Source: Ramlibacter albus (GTDB taxonomy: Bacteria > Pseudomonadota > Gammaproteobacteria > Burkholderiales > Burkholderiaceae_C). Taken from it: a stretch of 55,341 nucleotides of DNA. The stretch is from contig NZ_JACORU010000019.1 in assembly GCF_014297445.1 (NCBI RefSeq), positions 1 to 55,341 on the forward strand, written 5' to 3'. Positions 8,542 through 16,797 of the stretch are shown piece by piece. Both the position numbers and the translations under genes were made by a program. How positions within the stretch are numbered: position 1 is the stretch's first letter; the number at the start of each line of letters is the position of its first letter. The notes under the pieces were generated by a model. The model searched no databases, was not told the origin of the DNA, and worked only from the letters and a program-made list of their open reading frames with translations.

Positions 8542-9426
8542 TCAAACGTGCTGCTGCGCCAGCAGGTCCACCAGGCGCTGGGTGGCCGCGGAAAGGAACC
8601 CCTCCGCGCGGTACGCCACCACCAGGCGCCTGACCATCGTCGTTTCCCGCAAAGGGACTTCCTTGAGACCCGAGCGCGAGGCCTGCGGCCCGAGATGGTG
8701 GCGCGAGATGAAGCTGAGCAGGCCCGTCTGCACGATGAGGGCAGGAAGCATCAGCAGCATCGTGCTCTCGACCTGCACATTCGGGCGAGGCAGGCGCTTC
8801 CTGTCGAAGGTGTGGTCGAGCCAGTCGCGGGCCGGGGCGCCCTGCGGCTGCAGCGCCCAGCGGTAACGGGTCAGGTCCTTCAGCGTCACGGGTTTGCGAA
8901 ACAGCTCGTGCCTGGCGCTGGCGGCGACGACGATCGCGTCCTGCGCCACCACCTTCGACACGATGCCCTCCTCGGCGTGCATCTCCGTTCCGATGACGAT
9001 GTCGAGTTCGCCCTGGCGGAGCATGGGCCGCAGCGCGTCGACGAGGCCCACGACGGTGCGCAAGGTGACGTCGGGCCCCTCCTGCAGCAGCTGGCGTGCC
9101 GCGGCAGGCAGCAGGAACTGCGCCGCCGTCGGAACGATCCCTACGCGCACCTGCCCCGCCAGGCCCGAGCCCACGGCGGCGATCTCGCGCTTCGCATCCT
9201 CCAGGTCGAAGCGCATGCGCTTGGCCCACTTGAGCAGGATCCTGCCCTCCGGGGTCAACCGGATGCCGCGGCCCGCGCGTACGAACAGCGGTGCGCCGCA
9301 GCTCTCCTCCAGCCGGCGGATGCTGCTGGTCAGCGCGGGCTGGCTGCGATGCAGGCTCTGCGTCGCACGCCCGACGTGCTGGAGTTCGGCGATCGTCTCG
9401 AAGTAGCGCAGGTCGCGCAGGTCCAT
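8542..9426 (-). CDS. LysR-family transcriptional regulator
   Basis: 294 aa, a typical LTTR length. The ATG at 9426 begins MDLRDLRYFETIAEL, the standard N-terminal helix. The winged HTH covers about residues 1-60 (SQPALTSSIRRLEE recognition helix), followed by the linker and a two-lobed effector domain (GQVRVGIVP onwards). It is divergent from the 2-hydroxyacid dehydrogenase operon with 90 bp between start codons, the classic arrangement for an LTTR that autoregulates and activates its neighbour. It probably also affects the Bug gene downstream. The inducer is unknown, presumably a hydroxyacid or cyclic amide-type substrate of the operon. Confidence 0.93.
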   Translation of the reverse strand: MDLRDLRYFETIAELQHVGRATQSLHRSQPALTSSIRRLEESCGAPLFVRAGRGIRLTPEGRILLKWAKRMRFDLEDAKREIAAVGSGLAGQVRVGIVPTAAQFLLPAAARQLLQEGPDVTLRTVVGLVDALRPMLRQGELDIVIGTEMHAEEGIVSKVVAQDAIVVAASARHELFRKPVTLKDLTRYRWALQPQGAPARDWLDHTFDRKRLPRPNVQVESTMLLMLPALIVQTGLLSFISRHHLGPQASRSGLKEVPLRETTMVRRLVVAYRAEGFLSAATQRLVDLLAQQHV

Positions 9427-9516
9427 TGCAAAAGTCCCATGAATGAGTCGGCAGAAATTATCGATTGGACCCGGGGCATTGACCAGTCGACACTGCGGCC
9501 ATAACAGGAGACAAGT
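9427..9516. promoter_or_regulatory. LysR/dehydrogenase divergent control region
   Basis: This 90-bp space between divergent start codons must contain both promoters and the LTTR site. The AT-richest part, AAATTATCGATTGG at about 9456-9469, holds the palindrome ATCGAT and a T-N11-A-compatible spacing. TTGACC at about 9479 is a plausible -35 for the rightward operon, but its -10 is weak, as expected for an activator-dependent promoter. Assignment of exact boxes is tentative. Confidence 0.45.
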
Positions 9517-10449
9517 GTGAGCACCCAACCCGCCATCGTGGTCACGGCAGACGACCTCGCGCCGCAGGCCGTCGAGCTGCTGCAAGGCTACGAGCTCGTC
9601 TATGCCGGAAAGACGCCGTCCGAGGAAGACATCGCGGCGCTGTGCAGGCGCCATGACCCGGTGGCGATCCTCGTGCGCTACGGCAAGGTGGGAGCACTCG
9701 CGATGGACGCGGCGCCGCACCTGCGCGTCATCTCCAAGCACGGCAGCGGCACCGACACGATCGACAAGGTGCAGGCCAGGGCGCGCGGCATCGAAGTGCG
9801 CGCCGCGACAGGCGCCAACGCCGCGGCCGTTGCGGAACAGGCGCTCGCGCTGCTGATGGCCTGCGCCAAGTCGGTCCCGCAGCTCGATGCGCGCATGCAC
9901 GCCGGGCACTGGGACAAGGCGACGCACAAGAGCCTCGAACTCGGCGGCCGCACGGTCGGCGTCGTGGGCCTCGGCGCCATCGGCCAGCGTTTCGCGAAGA
10001 TGGCGAAAGGCATGGAGATGCGCGTCATCGGGTTCGACCCGTATGCGCAGAACGTGCCGGACTACATCGAGATGGTCGACCTGCCGGCGCTCTGGCGATC
10101 CGCCGATGTCATCTCGCTGCACTGCCCCCTCACCGAGGACAACCGCAACCTGCTGAACGCGGAGACGCTCGCACGCTGCAAGCGCGGCGTGATCGTGGTG
10201 AACACCGCGCGCGGCAGCCTCATCGACGAGGCCGCGCTGCTCGCCGCCGTGCGGTCCGGGCAAGTCGCGAGCGCGGGGCTGGACAGCTTCGCCGTGGAAC
10301 CCATGGTGCAGGGGCATCCTTTCCAGCGGCAACCCGGATTCATCCTCAGCCCGCACGTGGGCGGCACGACCACCGACGCGTATGTGAACATGGGCGTTGC
10401 GGCAGCGCGCAACCTGCTTGCTGTCATCGCCGGCTCGGCCGCGCACTGA
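9517..10449 (+). CDS. D-isomer-specific 2-hydroxyacid dehydrogenase
   Basis: 310 aa with a GTG start preceded by AGGAG (9506-9510). The NAD-binding core is GVVGLGAIGQRFAKMAKG (about residues 148-165). Substrate/cofactor motifs follow: HCPLTEDNRNLLN, NTARGSLIDEAAL with the catalytic Arg region, and PHVGGTT carrying the catalytic His. It is related to phosphoglycerate and hydroxypyruvate dehydrogenases but lacks the ACT domain of SerA. It is first in an operon with a cyclase-family hydrolase (10-bp gap) and two Bug receptors, so it likely oxidises or reduces a 2-hydroxy/2-keto acid released in that pathway. Confidence 0.92.
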   Translation: MSTQPAIVVTADDLAPQAVELLQGYELVYAGKTPSEEDIAALCRRHDPVAILVRYGKVGALAMDAAPHLRVISKHGSGTDTIDKVQARARGIEVRAATGANAAAVAEQALALLMACAKSVPQLDARMHAGHWDKATHKSLELGGRTVGVVGLGAIGQRFAKMAKGMEMRVIGFDPYAQNVPDYIEMVDLPALWRSADVISLHCPLTEDNRNLLNAETLARCKRGVIVVNTARGSLIDEAALLAAVRSGQVASAGLDSFAVEPMVQGHPFQRQPGFILSPHVGGTTTDAYVNMGVAAARNLLAVIAGSAAH

Positions 10450-10459
10450 GGGCATCATC

Positions 10460-11533
10460 ATGAGCAACGCACGTTGGAAGAATTCACCGCCCGGCAGCCA
10501 TTGGGGCGAGTTCGGCCCGGATGACCAGCTCGGCCGGATGAACCTGGTGGACGCCGGCAAGGTGCGCGAAGGCGTCGCCGAAGTGAAGGCCGGGGTCACC
10601 TTCTGCCTGTCGCTGCCGCTCGACGTCCCGGGCGGCATGACGCTCAACGCCCGCCGCATGCCGCCGCGCCTGTACGCCACGCTGCGCGACGGCAAGAGCG
10701 CCGGCGCGCAGGGTTACGGGTGGTCCTACGCCAGCGAGGACCCCTCGCTCACCGACGTCGTGTGCGACGAGGTCATGCTCATGAACACGCAGTACTCGAC
10801 CCAGTGGGACAGCCTCGCGCACATGGGCAGCCGCTTCGACGCCGATGGCGACGGCGAGGCCGAGATCGTGTTCTACAACGGCTTCCGCGGCGACCGGGAT
10901 ATCCACCCGGCCGCGGAGGACCCGCATGCTGCCGCACCGTGGGCGCGCTTCCCGGACCCGAAGGCCGCCGTGCTGGGCATCGAGAACCTGGCCCGCCACG
11001 GCGCGCAAGGCCGCGGCGTGCTGGTCGACCTTGAGCACCACCTCGGGCGGCAGCGCAAGGCGGTCGGCTACGACGAACTGATGCGCATCATGCAGGCCGA
11101 CGGCGTGGAGGTCGAGCCGGGCGACATGGTCTGCCTGCACACCGGTTTTGCCGACACGCTGCTGGCGATGAACCGGCAGCCCGACGTGAAGCGCTTGCAC
11201 GACACCGGCAGCGGCCTGGACGGCAATGACCCCAAGCTGTTGAACTGGATCGTCGACGTGCGCCTGGCCTGCCTCATTGCCGACAACCCCGCGGTCGAGC
11301 TCGTGGAGGCGCCGAAGCTGGCGCAACCCGGCGGCGGCATGAAGCGGCCGCGCCTTCCCTTGCATGAGCATTGCCTCTTCAAGAACGGCATCCACCTGGG
11401 CGAGCTGTGGTACCTCACCGACCTCGCCCGCTGGCTGCGTGCAGCAGGGCGGTCGCGGTTCCTGCTGACCGCGCCGCCGCTTCGCCTGCCCGGCGCCGTG
11501 GGTTCACCCGCGACACCGATCGCCACCGTCTGA
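10460..11533 (+). CDS. Cyclase-family metal-dependent hydrolase (kynurenine-formamidase-like)
   Basis: 357 aa, the long form of the cyclase family (PF04199-like). The ATG at 10460 lies 10 bp after the dehydrogenase stop. Supporting segments are WGEFGPDDQLGRMN at the start, TQWDSLAHMGSRF, where the family has its metal-binding H-x-G-x-H-x-D region (here modified), and LLVDLEHHLGR with a later HTGFAD. Family members hydrolyse amide or lactone rings, e.g. N-formylkynurenine. The operon partner is a 2-hydroxyacid dehydrogenase, so ring opening of a lactone or amide to a hydroxyacid is a sensible guess, not a demonstrated function. Confidence 0.88.
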   Translation: MSNARWKNSPPGSHWGEFGPDDQLGRMNLVDAGKVREGVAEVKAGVTFCLSLPLDVPGGMTLNARRMPPRLYATLRDGKSAGAQGYGWSYASEDPSLTDVVCDEVMLMNTQYSTQWDSLAHMGSRFDADGDGEAEIVFYNGFRGDRDIHPAAEDPHAAAPWARFPDPKAAVLGIENLARHGAQGRGVLVDLEHHLGRQRKAVGYDELMRIMQADGVEVEPGDMVCLHTGFADTLLAMNRQPDVKRLHDTGSGLDGNDPKLLNWIVDVRLACLIADNPAVELVEAPKLAQPGGGMKRPRLPLHEHCLFKNGIHLGELWYLTDLARWLRAAGRSRFLLTAPPLRLPGAVGSPATPIATV

Positions 11534-11551
11534 AAATTCCAAGGAGACCTC

Positions 11552-12514
11552 GTGAAAGCCATTTCGAAGATCCTGCTGGCCGCCGCATGCCTTGCAGCGC
11601 AAACGCAAGTGCACGCCGCGTGGCCGGACAAGCCCATCAAGCTCGTCGTGCCCTATTCGGCAGGCGGTGCCGCCGACGCCTTGGCGCGGGCCGTCGCGAC
11701 CGAGCTGGGGCTGCGCCTGAAGCAGCAGGTGATCATCGACAACAAGCCCGGCGCGGGCGGCACCATCGGCGCCCAGTCGGTAGCCACGGCGCCCGCGGAC
11801 GGCTACACCTTCCTCTATGACGCGACGTCGTTCGCCGTCAACCCGAGCCTCTACCCGAAGCTGCCGTTCAATTACGGCAAGGACTTCGTGCCGGTCTCGA
11901 TGGTCGCTCGCATCCCGACCTTGCTCGTCGTGCCGGCATCGTCGCCCTTCAAGACCGTGGCGGACCTCGTCGAATACGCGAAGAAAAACCCTGCGAAGCT
12001 GTCCTATGCATCGGCAGGCAATGGCGGGGCGGCCCACCTGAGCGGCGAACTCTTCAAGCAGGGCTACAAGATCTCGCTCGTCCACATCCCTTACCGGGGT
12101 GGCGCACCTGCCCTGACAGACGTGGCGGGTGGCCAGGTGGACATGATGTTCAGCGCCGTGACGGCGTCGGGCCCCATGGTCAAGGCGGGCCGGCTGCGGG
12201 TGCTGGCCACGGCCTTCGACAAGCGGCTCGGATCGATGCCCACCGTTCCCACCGTCGCCGAGGCGGGCCTCAAAGGCTTCAGCGCCTACGAATGGAACGC
12301 GATCTTCGCGCCCGCCGGCACGCCGGCCGACGTGGTCAAGCGCATGGACGCCGAGATGCGCGACGTGCTGGCGTCGCCCGCCATGCGCGAGCGCTTCGCC
12401 ACGCTCGGCGCCCTGCCCGCCGCGGGCGGCGCGAAGGAACTCGGCGACTTCGTCTCGGCCGAGTCGGCCAAGTGGGCGACGGTGATCAAGACGGCGCAGA
12501 TCAAGGTCGATTGA
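11552..12514 (+). CDS. Bug/TctC-family tripartite tricarboxylate receptor
   Basis: 320 aa with a GTG start behind AAGGAGA. The signal peptide ends near HAA-WPD. It contains IKLVVPYSAGGAADA, IIDNKPGAGGTIGAQ, DGYTFLYD and IPYRGGAPALTDVAGGQVD, all Bug hallmarks. It is third in the LysR-divergent operon and followed 13 bp later by a second Bug paralogue, so one pathway has two tandem receptors. The pair is only moderately alike, which suggests different ligands or affinities rather than a fresh duplication. Confidence 0.93.
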   Translation: MKAISKILLAAACLAAQTQVHAAWPDKPIKLVVPYSAGGAADALARAVATELGLRLKQQVIIDNKPGAGGTIGAQSVATAPADGYTFLYDATSFAVNPSLYPKLPFNYGKDFVPVSMVARIPTLLVVPASSPFKTVADLVEYAKKNPAKLSYASAGNGGAAHLSGELFKQGYKISLVHIPYRGGAPALTDVAGGQVDMMFSAVTASGPMVKAGRLRVLATAFDKRLGSMPTVPTVAEAGLKGFSAYEWNAIFAPAGTPADVVKRMDAEMRDVLASPAMRERFATLGALPAAGGAKELGDFVSAESAKWATVIKTAQIKVD

Positions 12515-12527
12515 CAGGAGACACACC

Positions 12528-13490
12528 ATGCATATCCGCAACGCAATTTGTACCGCCCTGCTCTTGGCGGCCGCCGCCGTCGCCAACGCGCAGGCGTGGC
12601 CGGCCAAGCCGGTTCGCATCGTGGTGCCCTACCCGCCGGGCGGCGCCGTCGACAGCGTGACGCGCAAGGTGGCGGCGCGCCTGACGGAGCAGACCGGCCA
12701 GAGCTTCTTCGTGGAGAACAAGGCCGGCGCGACCAGCACGATCGGCGCGATGCAGGTCGTGCAATCGGCGCCGGACGGCTACACGCTCGTCGCCAACGAC
12801 ACGACGTACGCGCTGCTGCCCCACATCTTCAAGAAGCTGCCGTTCGACCACGAGAAGGACCTGCAGCCTGTGGCCGCCTTCGTGTTCGCCCCGATGGCCG
12901 TCGTGGTGCGTGCCGACTCCAAGTTCAAGACGCTCGACGACCTGTTGAAGGCCGCTCGCGCCGAGCCGGGCAAGCTGAGCTACGGCACCGGCGGCGCGGG
13001 TACCATGCCCCACTTCGCGAGTGAAGCGCTCGGCATCGCGACCGGCACGCGCTTCCTGCATGTGCCCTTCAAGGGCGCGGGGGAAGCGACGCAGGCGCTG
13101 CTGTCCGGCACCATCGACTACCAGATCGCGTCCACGCCCGGCGTCATGGGCCAGGTGCAGGGCGGCAAGGTGAGGCTGCTGGCCATCAGCGGCGACAAGC
13201 GCCTGCCCGCGCTGCCGCAGGTGCCCACGTTCGCGGAGGCGGGTGTCAAGGGATACGGCGTCGTGAACTTCACCGGCTGGTGGGCGCCGAAGGGCACGCC
13301 CGCCGAAGTCACGGCGCGGCTGCAGAAGGAAATCGCGACCGCCATGGCGAGCGCGGACATGAAGGCTTACGCCGACAGCATCGGTGCCGAGGCGGGGTAC
13401 TGGGATGCGCCTGCGTTCACGAAGAACCTGCGCGAGCGCACGGCGTTCTGGGCCAAGGTGGTTGCGAATTCGGCTTTCGAGAAGCAGTGA
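12528..13490 (+). CDS. Bug/TctC-family receptor, second of a tandem pair
   Basis: 320 aa. The ATG follows ACAGGAGACACACC. The signal peptide ends near NAQA-WPA. Hallmarks are VRIVVPYPPGGAVDSV, FVENKAGATSTIGAM (the usual G-A-G-G loop is changed to ATST, which may alter the ligand pocket), DGYTLVAND and VPFKGAGEATQALLSG. It is last in the operon begun by the dehydrogenase and ends 4 bp from the convergent phasin gene. No permease genes are nearby. Confidence 0.92.
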   Translation: MHIRNAICTALLLAAAAVANAQAWPAKPVRIVVPYPPGGAVDSVTRKVAARLTEQTGQSFFVENKAGATSTIGAMQVVQSAPDGYTLVANDTTYALLPHIFKKLPFDHEKDLQPVAAFVFAPMAVVVRADSKFKTLDDLLKAARAEPGKLSYGTGGAGTMPHFASEALGIATGTRFLHVPFKGAGEATQALLSGTIDYQIASTPGVMGQVQGGKVRLLAISGDKRLPALPQVPTFAEAGVKGYGVVNFTGWWAPKGTPAEVTARLQKEIATAMASADMKAYADSIGAEAGYWDAPAFTKNLRERTAFWAKVVANSAFEKQ

Positions 13491-13494
13491 CCGC

Positions 13495-13848
13495 TTAGCG
13501 CCGGCGCCTGCCCAGCCTTCGCGCGTTCGCGACGGCCGTGCGGTGCACCGGCGCGATGCCGGCACTCAGGAGCGCGGTCATCGCGCGCGAACCCGCCTGG
13601 ACCCAGTTGCCTTGCAGGAACTGCAGCGGCGCCAGCCACCACTGCATCCACATGGCCATCCACGCCTGCGAGAACGCGGCAACCTTCTCGGAGCCCATGC
13701 GCATCATCTCCGCGCGGTCGCGCGCGTCGGGCTGGTTCCCATGCTCGGCCATTCGAAGCAATCGCAATGTGACCACCGCCGGTGCGGCCAGCGCGAGTTC
13801 GGAGGATTTCTTCGCAAGCGCGGCGGTTCGGCGTCGGTGAGTGGGCAT
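13495..13848 (-). CDS. Polyhydroxyalkanoate granule-associated phasin
   Basis: 117 aa from the ATG at 13848. An alternative ATG at 13863 lies inside the 13851-13888 hairpin, so I prefer the inner one. The sequence fits the Comamonadaceae granule-phasin family: SSELALAAPAVVTLRLLRMA, then RDRAEMMRMGSEKVAAFSQAW, a Trp/Met-rich amphipathic middle (AMWMQWWLAPLQF) and the conserved basic end APVHRTAVANARRL. It should coat PHA granules in the cytosol. The flavoprotein at 52.8 kb belongs to a family sometimes annotated near PHA genes, but no PHA synthase is present here. Confidence 0.85.
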   Translation of the reverse strand: MPTHRRRTAALAKKSSELALAAPAVVTLRLLRMAEHGNQPDARDRAEMMRMGSEKVAAFSQAWMAMWMQWWLAPLQFLQGNWVQAGSRAMTALLSAGIAPVHRTAVANARRLGRRRR

Positions 13849-13850
13849 GC

Positions 13851-13888
13851 GCCTACTGTGCATGGCTCGCGGGCCATGCCGTGTAGGC
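13851..13888 (-). terminator. Two-tier 38-nt hairpin between Bug gene and phasin
   Basis: The outer 6-bp stem GCCTAC/GTAGGC and inner 7-bp stem GCATGGC/GCCATGC are separated by 3-nt internal bulges and closed by a 6-nt loop. It lies 10 nt past the minus-strand Bug stop codon and 3 nt before the phasin ATG. It can terminate or attenuate the upstream transcript and would also place structure in the phasin 5' leader. Confidence 0.55.
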
Positions 13889-13897
13889 GAGCTGCGC

Positions 13898-14887
13898 TCA
13901 TGCGTCGGCGGTGAATCCCACCTGCTTCACGATGGGCCCCCACTTCACGCGGTCCTTCGCCAGGATGTCCACGAACTCCGCCGGCGTCGTGGTCATGGTT
14001 TCCAGGCCGAAGGTGGCCAGGCCATCGATGACCTCCTTGCTCGCGAGTGCGACCTTCAGCGCGGCATTCACGCGCGCCACGACGTCGGGCGCCGCGCGCG
14101 GCGGCAGGAAGAAGCCGAACCACTCGCTGTGCTGCAGCTCGGGGAAGCCCTGTTCCGAATAGGTCGGCACGTTGGGTGCGAAGCGGTTGCGCTTCGCACC
14201 CGAGACCGCGAGGATGCGGATCTTGCCGCCCGGCAGGTGCTGGATGAGGTCGCCGATGGGGCCGCTCACCGCGGCGATCTGGCCGCCCACGCAGTCGAGC
14301 ATGGCCGGCTGCGTGCCGCGGTACGGCGCATGCTTCAGGTCCACGTGCTGCGTGACGGCCATCAGCGCGGGGATGAAGTGCGGCGTCGATCCCGCGGCGG
14401 GCGACCCGTAGTTGGCTTGCGGCGGGTTGGCCTTGGCCCACGCGAGGAAGCCCTTCACGTCGGTGACGCTCGCCGGCACCATGGGCCCCACCGCGAGGCC
14501 GAAGTCGAAGACGGTGGCGATCGTCACGGGTGTGACGTCCGCCACGGGGTCGTACGGCAGGCGCTTGTAGATGTGCGGGTAGATCGTGAACATCGACGTG
14601 GGCGACTGCAGCAGCGTGGTGCCGTCGGGCGGCAGCGTCTTCATCGCCTGGATGGCGATCTGGCCGCCGGCGCCGGTGCGGTTCTCCACCACGGCCGAGC
14701 GCGCGTACGTTCCCGTGAGGGCCTGCGCCACGCGGCGGCACGTGGTGTCGGACGTGCCACCGGGCGGGAAGCCCGTGATGATCTTCAGGCTCTCGATGCC
14801 GGCCTGCGCGAGCGCTTCTTGCGCAACGGCTGCCAGCAGGGCGCCGGCGGATCCGGCCTGGAGGAAGGTGCGGCGGGAAAGCGCCAT
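13898..14887 (-). CDS. Bug/TctC-family receptor with Tat signal
   Basis: 329 aa. The N terminus MALSRRTFLQAGSAGALLA is a twin-arginine signal (SRRTFLQ), so export is probably by Tat; most paralogues here use Sec. Hallmarks are LKIITGFPPGGTSDTTCRR, VVENRTGAGGQIAIQ, PPDGTTLLQS and APYRGTQPAMLDCVGGQ. Two extra Cys residues (TTCRR, MLDCVG) are unusual for the family. It stands alone on the minus strand, upstream of the phasin and divergent from a ModA-like protein 180 bp away. The ligand is unknown. Confidence 0.92.
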   Translation of the reverse strand: MALSRRTFLQAGSAGALLAAVAQEALAQAGIESLKIITGFPPGGTSDTTCRRVAQALTGTYARSAVVENRTGAGGQIAIQAMKTLPPDGTTLLQSPTSMFTIYPHIYKRLPYDPVADVTPVTIATVFDFGLAVGPMVPASVTDVKGFLAWAKANPPQANYGSPAAGSTPHFIPALMAVTQHVDLKHAPYRGTQPAMLDCVGGQIAAVSGPIGDLIQHLPGGKIRILAVSGAKRNRFAPNVPTYSEQGFPELQHSEWFGFFLPPRAAPDVVARVNAALKVALASKEVIDGLATFGLETMTTTPAEFVDILAKDRVKWGPIVKQVGFTADA

Positions 14888-15067
14888 GGAAGGTCTCCTG
14901 AGTGGGTTGTGCGAGCCGCACGGATTTTGTCAGGGTTGCACCCGGACGATTGAACGGGTTAACGCTAGCCCCGTCGCGCAGGCCGGCCCCCGGGCGTACT
15001 CGCGGATTGACAGCCACAACGCAGCCGGTTAAACCACCCGTCTTGCTTCCTTCGCTGGAGGTGGACC

Positions 15068-15835
15068 ATGCGCCTTGCACGTTCCCTGCTGCTTTGCGCA
15101 GCGCTTCTCTCGGCTGCCGCGTCCGCGGCCGAACTCAAGGTCTTCATGGCCGAGGCGCTCAGTGCGGCCATCGACCCGATCACGCGGGACTTCGAGCAGG
15201 CCACCGGCCACAAGGTGACGCTGGTGTACGCCACGGCCGGCGTGCTGCGCGAGCGCGTGCGGGCCGGCGAAGCGGTCGACGTGGTGCTGCTGCCGCGCTC
15301 GGCCTTCGATCCGCTGATGGCGGAACAGAAGTTCATGGCCGGCACCCGCACGCCCGTCGCGCAGTCGATGATCTCGATCGCGGTGCGGCGTGGTTTTGCC
15401 AAGCCCGATGTGTCGAGCGTCGATGCGCTGAAAGCGTCGCTGCTTGCTGCGCGAGCGATCGCGCACTCCGACCCCGCAGGAGGCGGCGCGATCGGCGTCC
15501 ACGCGGCCAAGGTGATCGAGCAGCTGGGCATCGCCGAGCAGATGCGGCCGAAGACCCGGACCACGCCCGGCGGCGGCTTCCACGAGCTGCTGGTCAAGGG
15601 CGAGGTGGACCTCGCGTTCGTGCAGCCGGTCACCGCGGCGCGGTACCCCGAACTGGAGATCGCGGGCCCGTTGCCTGCGCAATTGCAGGACCTGGACAAC
15701 TTCGTTTACGTGGCGGCAGTCGCGGCAAATACGCGCGAGCCGGCTGCCGCACGCGCGTACATCCAGCACCTCGCGTCGCCGGCGGCCGCGGGGGTGATCA
15801 AATCGAAAGGCATCGAGCCGCTGGGCCAACGGTGA
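15068..15835 (+). CDS. ModA-like periplasmic substrate-binding protein
   Basis: 255 aa. The ATG at 15068 is preceded by CTGGAGG. The signal peptide is residues 1-20 (cleavage ASA-AEL). It is a type II periplasmic binding protein: LKVFMAEALSAAIDPITRDFEQATGHKVTL is the usual opening of molybdate-binding proteins, followed by DVVLLPRSAFDPL and SDPAGGGAIGVH. The ModA anion-binding serines are not clearly kept (MAEALSAAI in place of A-A-A-S-L), and no modBC genes follow. It is therefore likely one of the orphan ModA-like proteins of Burkholderiales binding something else. The downstream diheme cytochrome overlaps it if a GTG start is used. Confidence 0.82.
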   Translation: MRLARSLLLCAALLSAAASAAELKVFMAEALSAAIDPITRDFEQATGHKVTLVYATAGVLRERVRAGEAVDVVLLPRSAFDPLMAEQKFMAGTRTPVAQSMISIAVRRGFAKPDVSSVDALKASLLAARAIAHSDPAGGGAIGVHAAKVIEQLGIAEQMRPKTRTTPGGGFHELLVKGEVDLAFVQPVTAARYPELEIAGPLPAQLQDLDNFVYVAAVAANTREPAAARAYIQHLASPAAAGVIKSKGIEPLGQR

Positions 15836-15855
15836 GTCGCCGCGCGAGGTTTTTG

Positions 15856-16716
15856 ATGAACACCTGCATGACACGGATGTCGCTGGCTGCAGCGCTCGCG
15901 TTCGCCTGCGGCACTGCGCTGGCCCAGGGAAAGGCTGCCGACCTCGAACGGGGCAAGTACCTTGTCGAGGGCGTCATGGCCTGCGGCCATTGCCATGCGG
16001 CGCGCGTGAATGGCGAACGCAAGCCCGCGCTCGGCCTGGCCGGCGGCATCGCATTGCCGGAGCCGACGTATCGGGCTTTCGCGCCGAACATCACACCGGA
16101 CCCGGAGACCGGTATCGGCAAGTGGTCGGATGCCGAACTCGGGCGCGCGATCCGCGAAGGCATCCGGCCGGACGGCAGCGTCATCGGGCCGCCGATGCCC
16201 TTCGACAGCTACCGCGCCATTTCGGACGATGACCTGCGCGCGATCGTCGTGTACCTGCGCGCGCAACCCGCGGTGCGCAATGACGTGCCGAAGTCCGTGT
16301 ACCCGGAACAGCTGAAGCCGTACGGTCCGCCGCTGGCGAAGGTTTCGGGGCCCGATCCCCGCGACCGGATTGCCACGGGCAAGTACCTCGTCGAACTCGC
16401 GCACTGCATGGGTTGCCATACGCCGCGCGACGAGAAAGGCATGGCCCTCAAGCAGTTCACCGGCGCCGGCGGCCAGTTGCTGAAGCGGCCGTACGGCGAC
16501 AGCCTGAGCCGCAACCTCACGCCGCACGAGAGCGGGCTGCGCGACTGGACGCAAGCGCAGTTCGCGGCGGCGCTGCGCGAGAACGTCAGCCCGCAGGGGA
16601 TCAAGTACAAGCCCGTCATGCCCACTGCGGCGTACGGCACGATCGCCGATGCCGACATTGCGGCGATGCTCGCGTACCTGCGCTCGCTGCCGCCGCTGCC
16701 TTTCGGCGGGCGGTAG
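15856..16716 (+). CDS. Diheme cytochrome c
   Basis: 286 aa from the ATG at 15856. An in-frame GTG at 15832 overlaps the upstream stop as GTGA and is possible. The signal peptide ends at ALA-QGK. There are two c-type heme sites, CGHCH (about residue 40) and CMGCH (about 192), each in a domain starting RGKYLVEG or TGKYLVEL, with Met ligands likely in PPMPFDSY and KPVMPTAAYG. This double-domain design is that of cytochrome subunits of membrane-bound alcohol, gluconate or aldehyde dehydrogenases. No dehydrogenase subunit is adjacent, so it probably carries electrons for an enzyme encoded elsewhere. Confidence 0.9.
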   Translation: MNTCMTRMSLAAALAFACGTALAQGKAADLERGKYLVEGVMACGHCHAARVNGERKPALGLAGGIALPEPTYRAFAPNITPDPETGIGKWSDAELGRAIREGIRPDGSVIGPPMPFDSYRAISDDDLRAIVVYLRAQPAVRNDVPKSVYPEQLKPYGPPLAKVSGPDPRDRIATGKYLVELAHCMGCHTPRDEKGMALKQFTGAGGQLLKRPYGDSLSRNLTPHESGLRDWTQAQFAAALRENVSPQGIKYKPVMPTAAYGTIADADIAAMLAYLRSLPPLPFGGR

Positions 16717-16722
16717 TTTGCG

Positions 16723-16740
16723 GGCCGCCCTTGTGCGGCC
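16723..16740 (+). terminator. Hairpin after the diheme cytochrome gene
   Basis: GGCCGC, a 6-nt loop CCTTGT, then GCGGCC: a perfect 6-bp GC stem 6 nt after the stop codon. There is no T-run, so its terminator activity is only likely. Confidence 0.45.
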
Positions 16741-16797
16741 ATGCAAGCCTGCACGAGAATGCGCGTCACGGGCGCGGCCCGCACCAGGAGGGACTCG

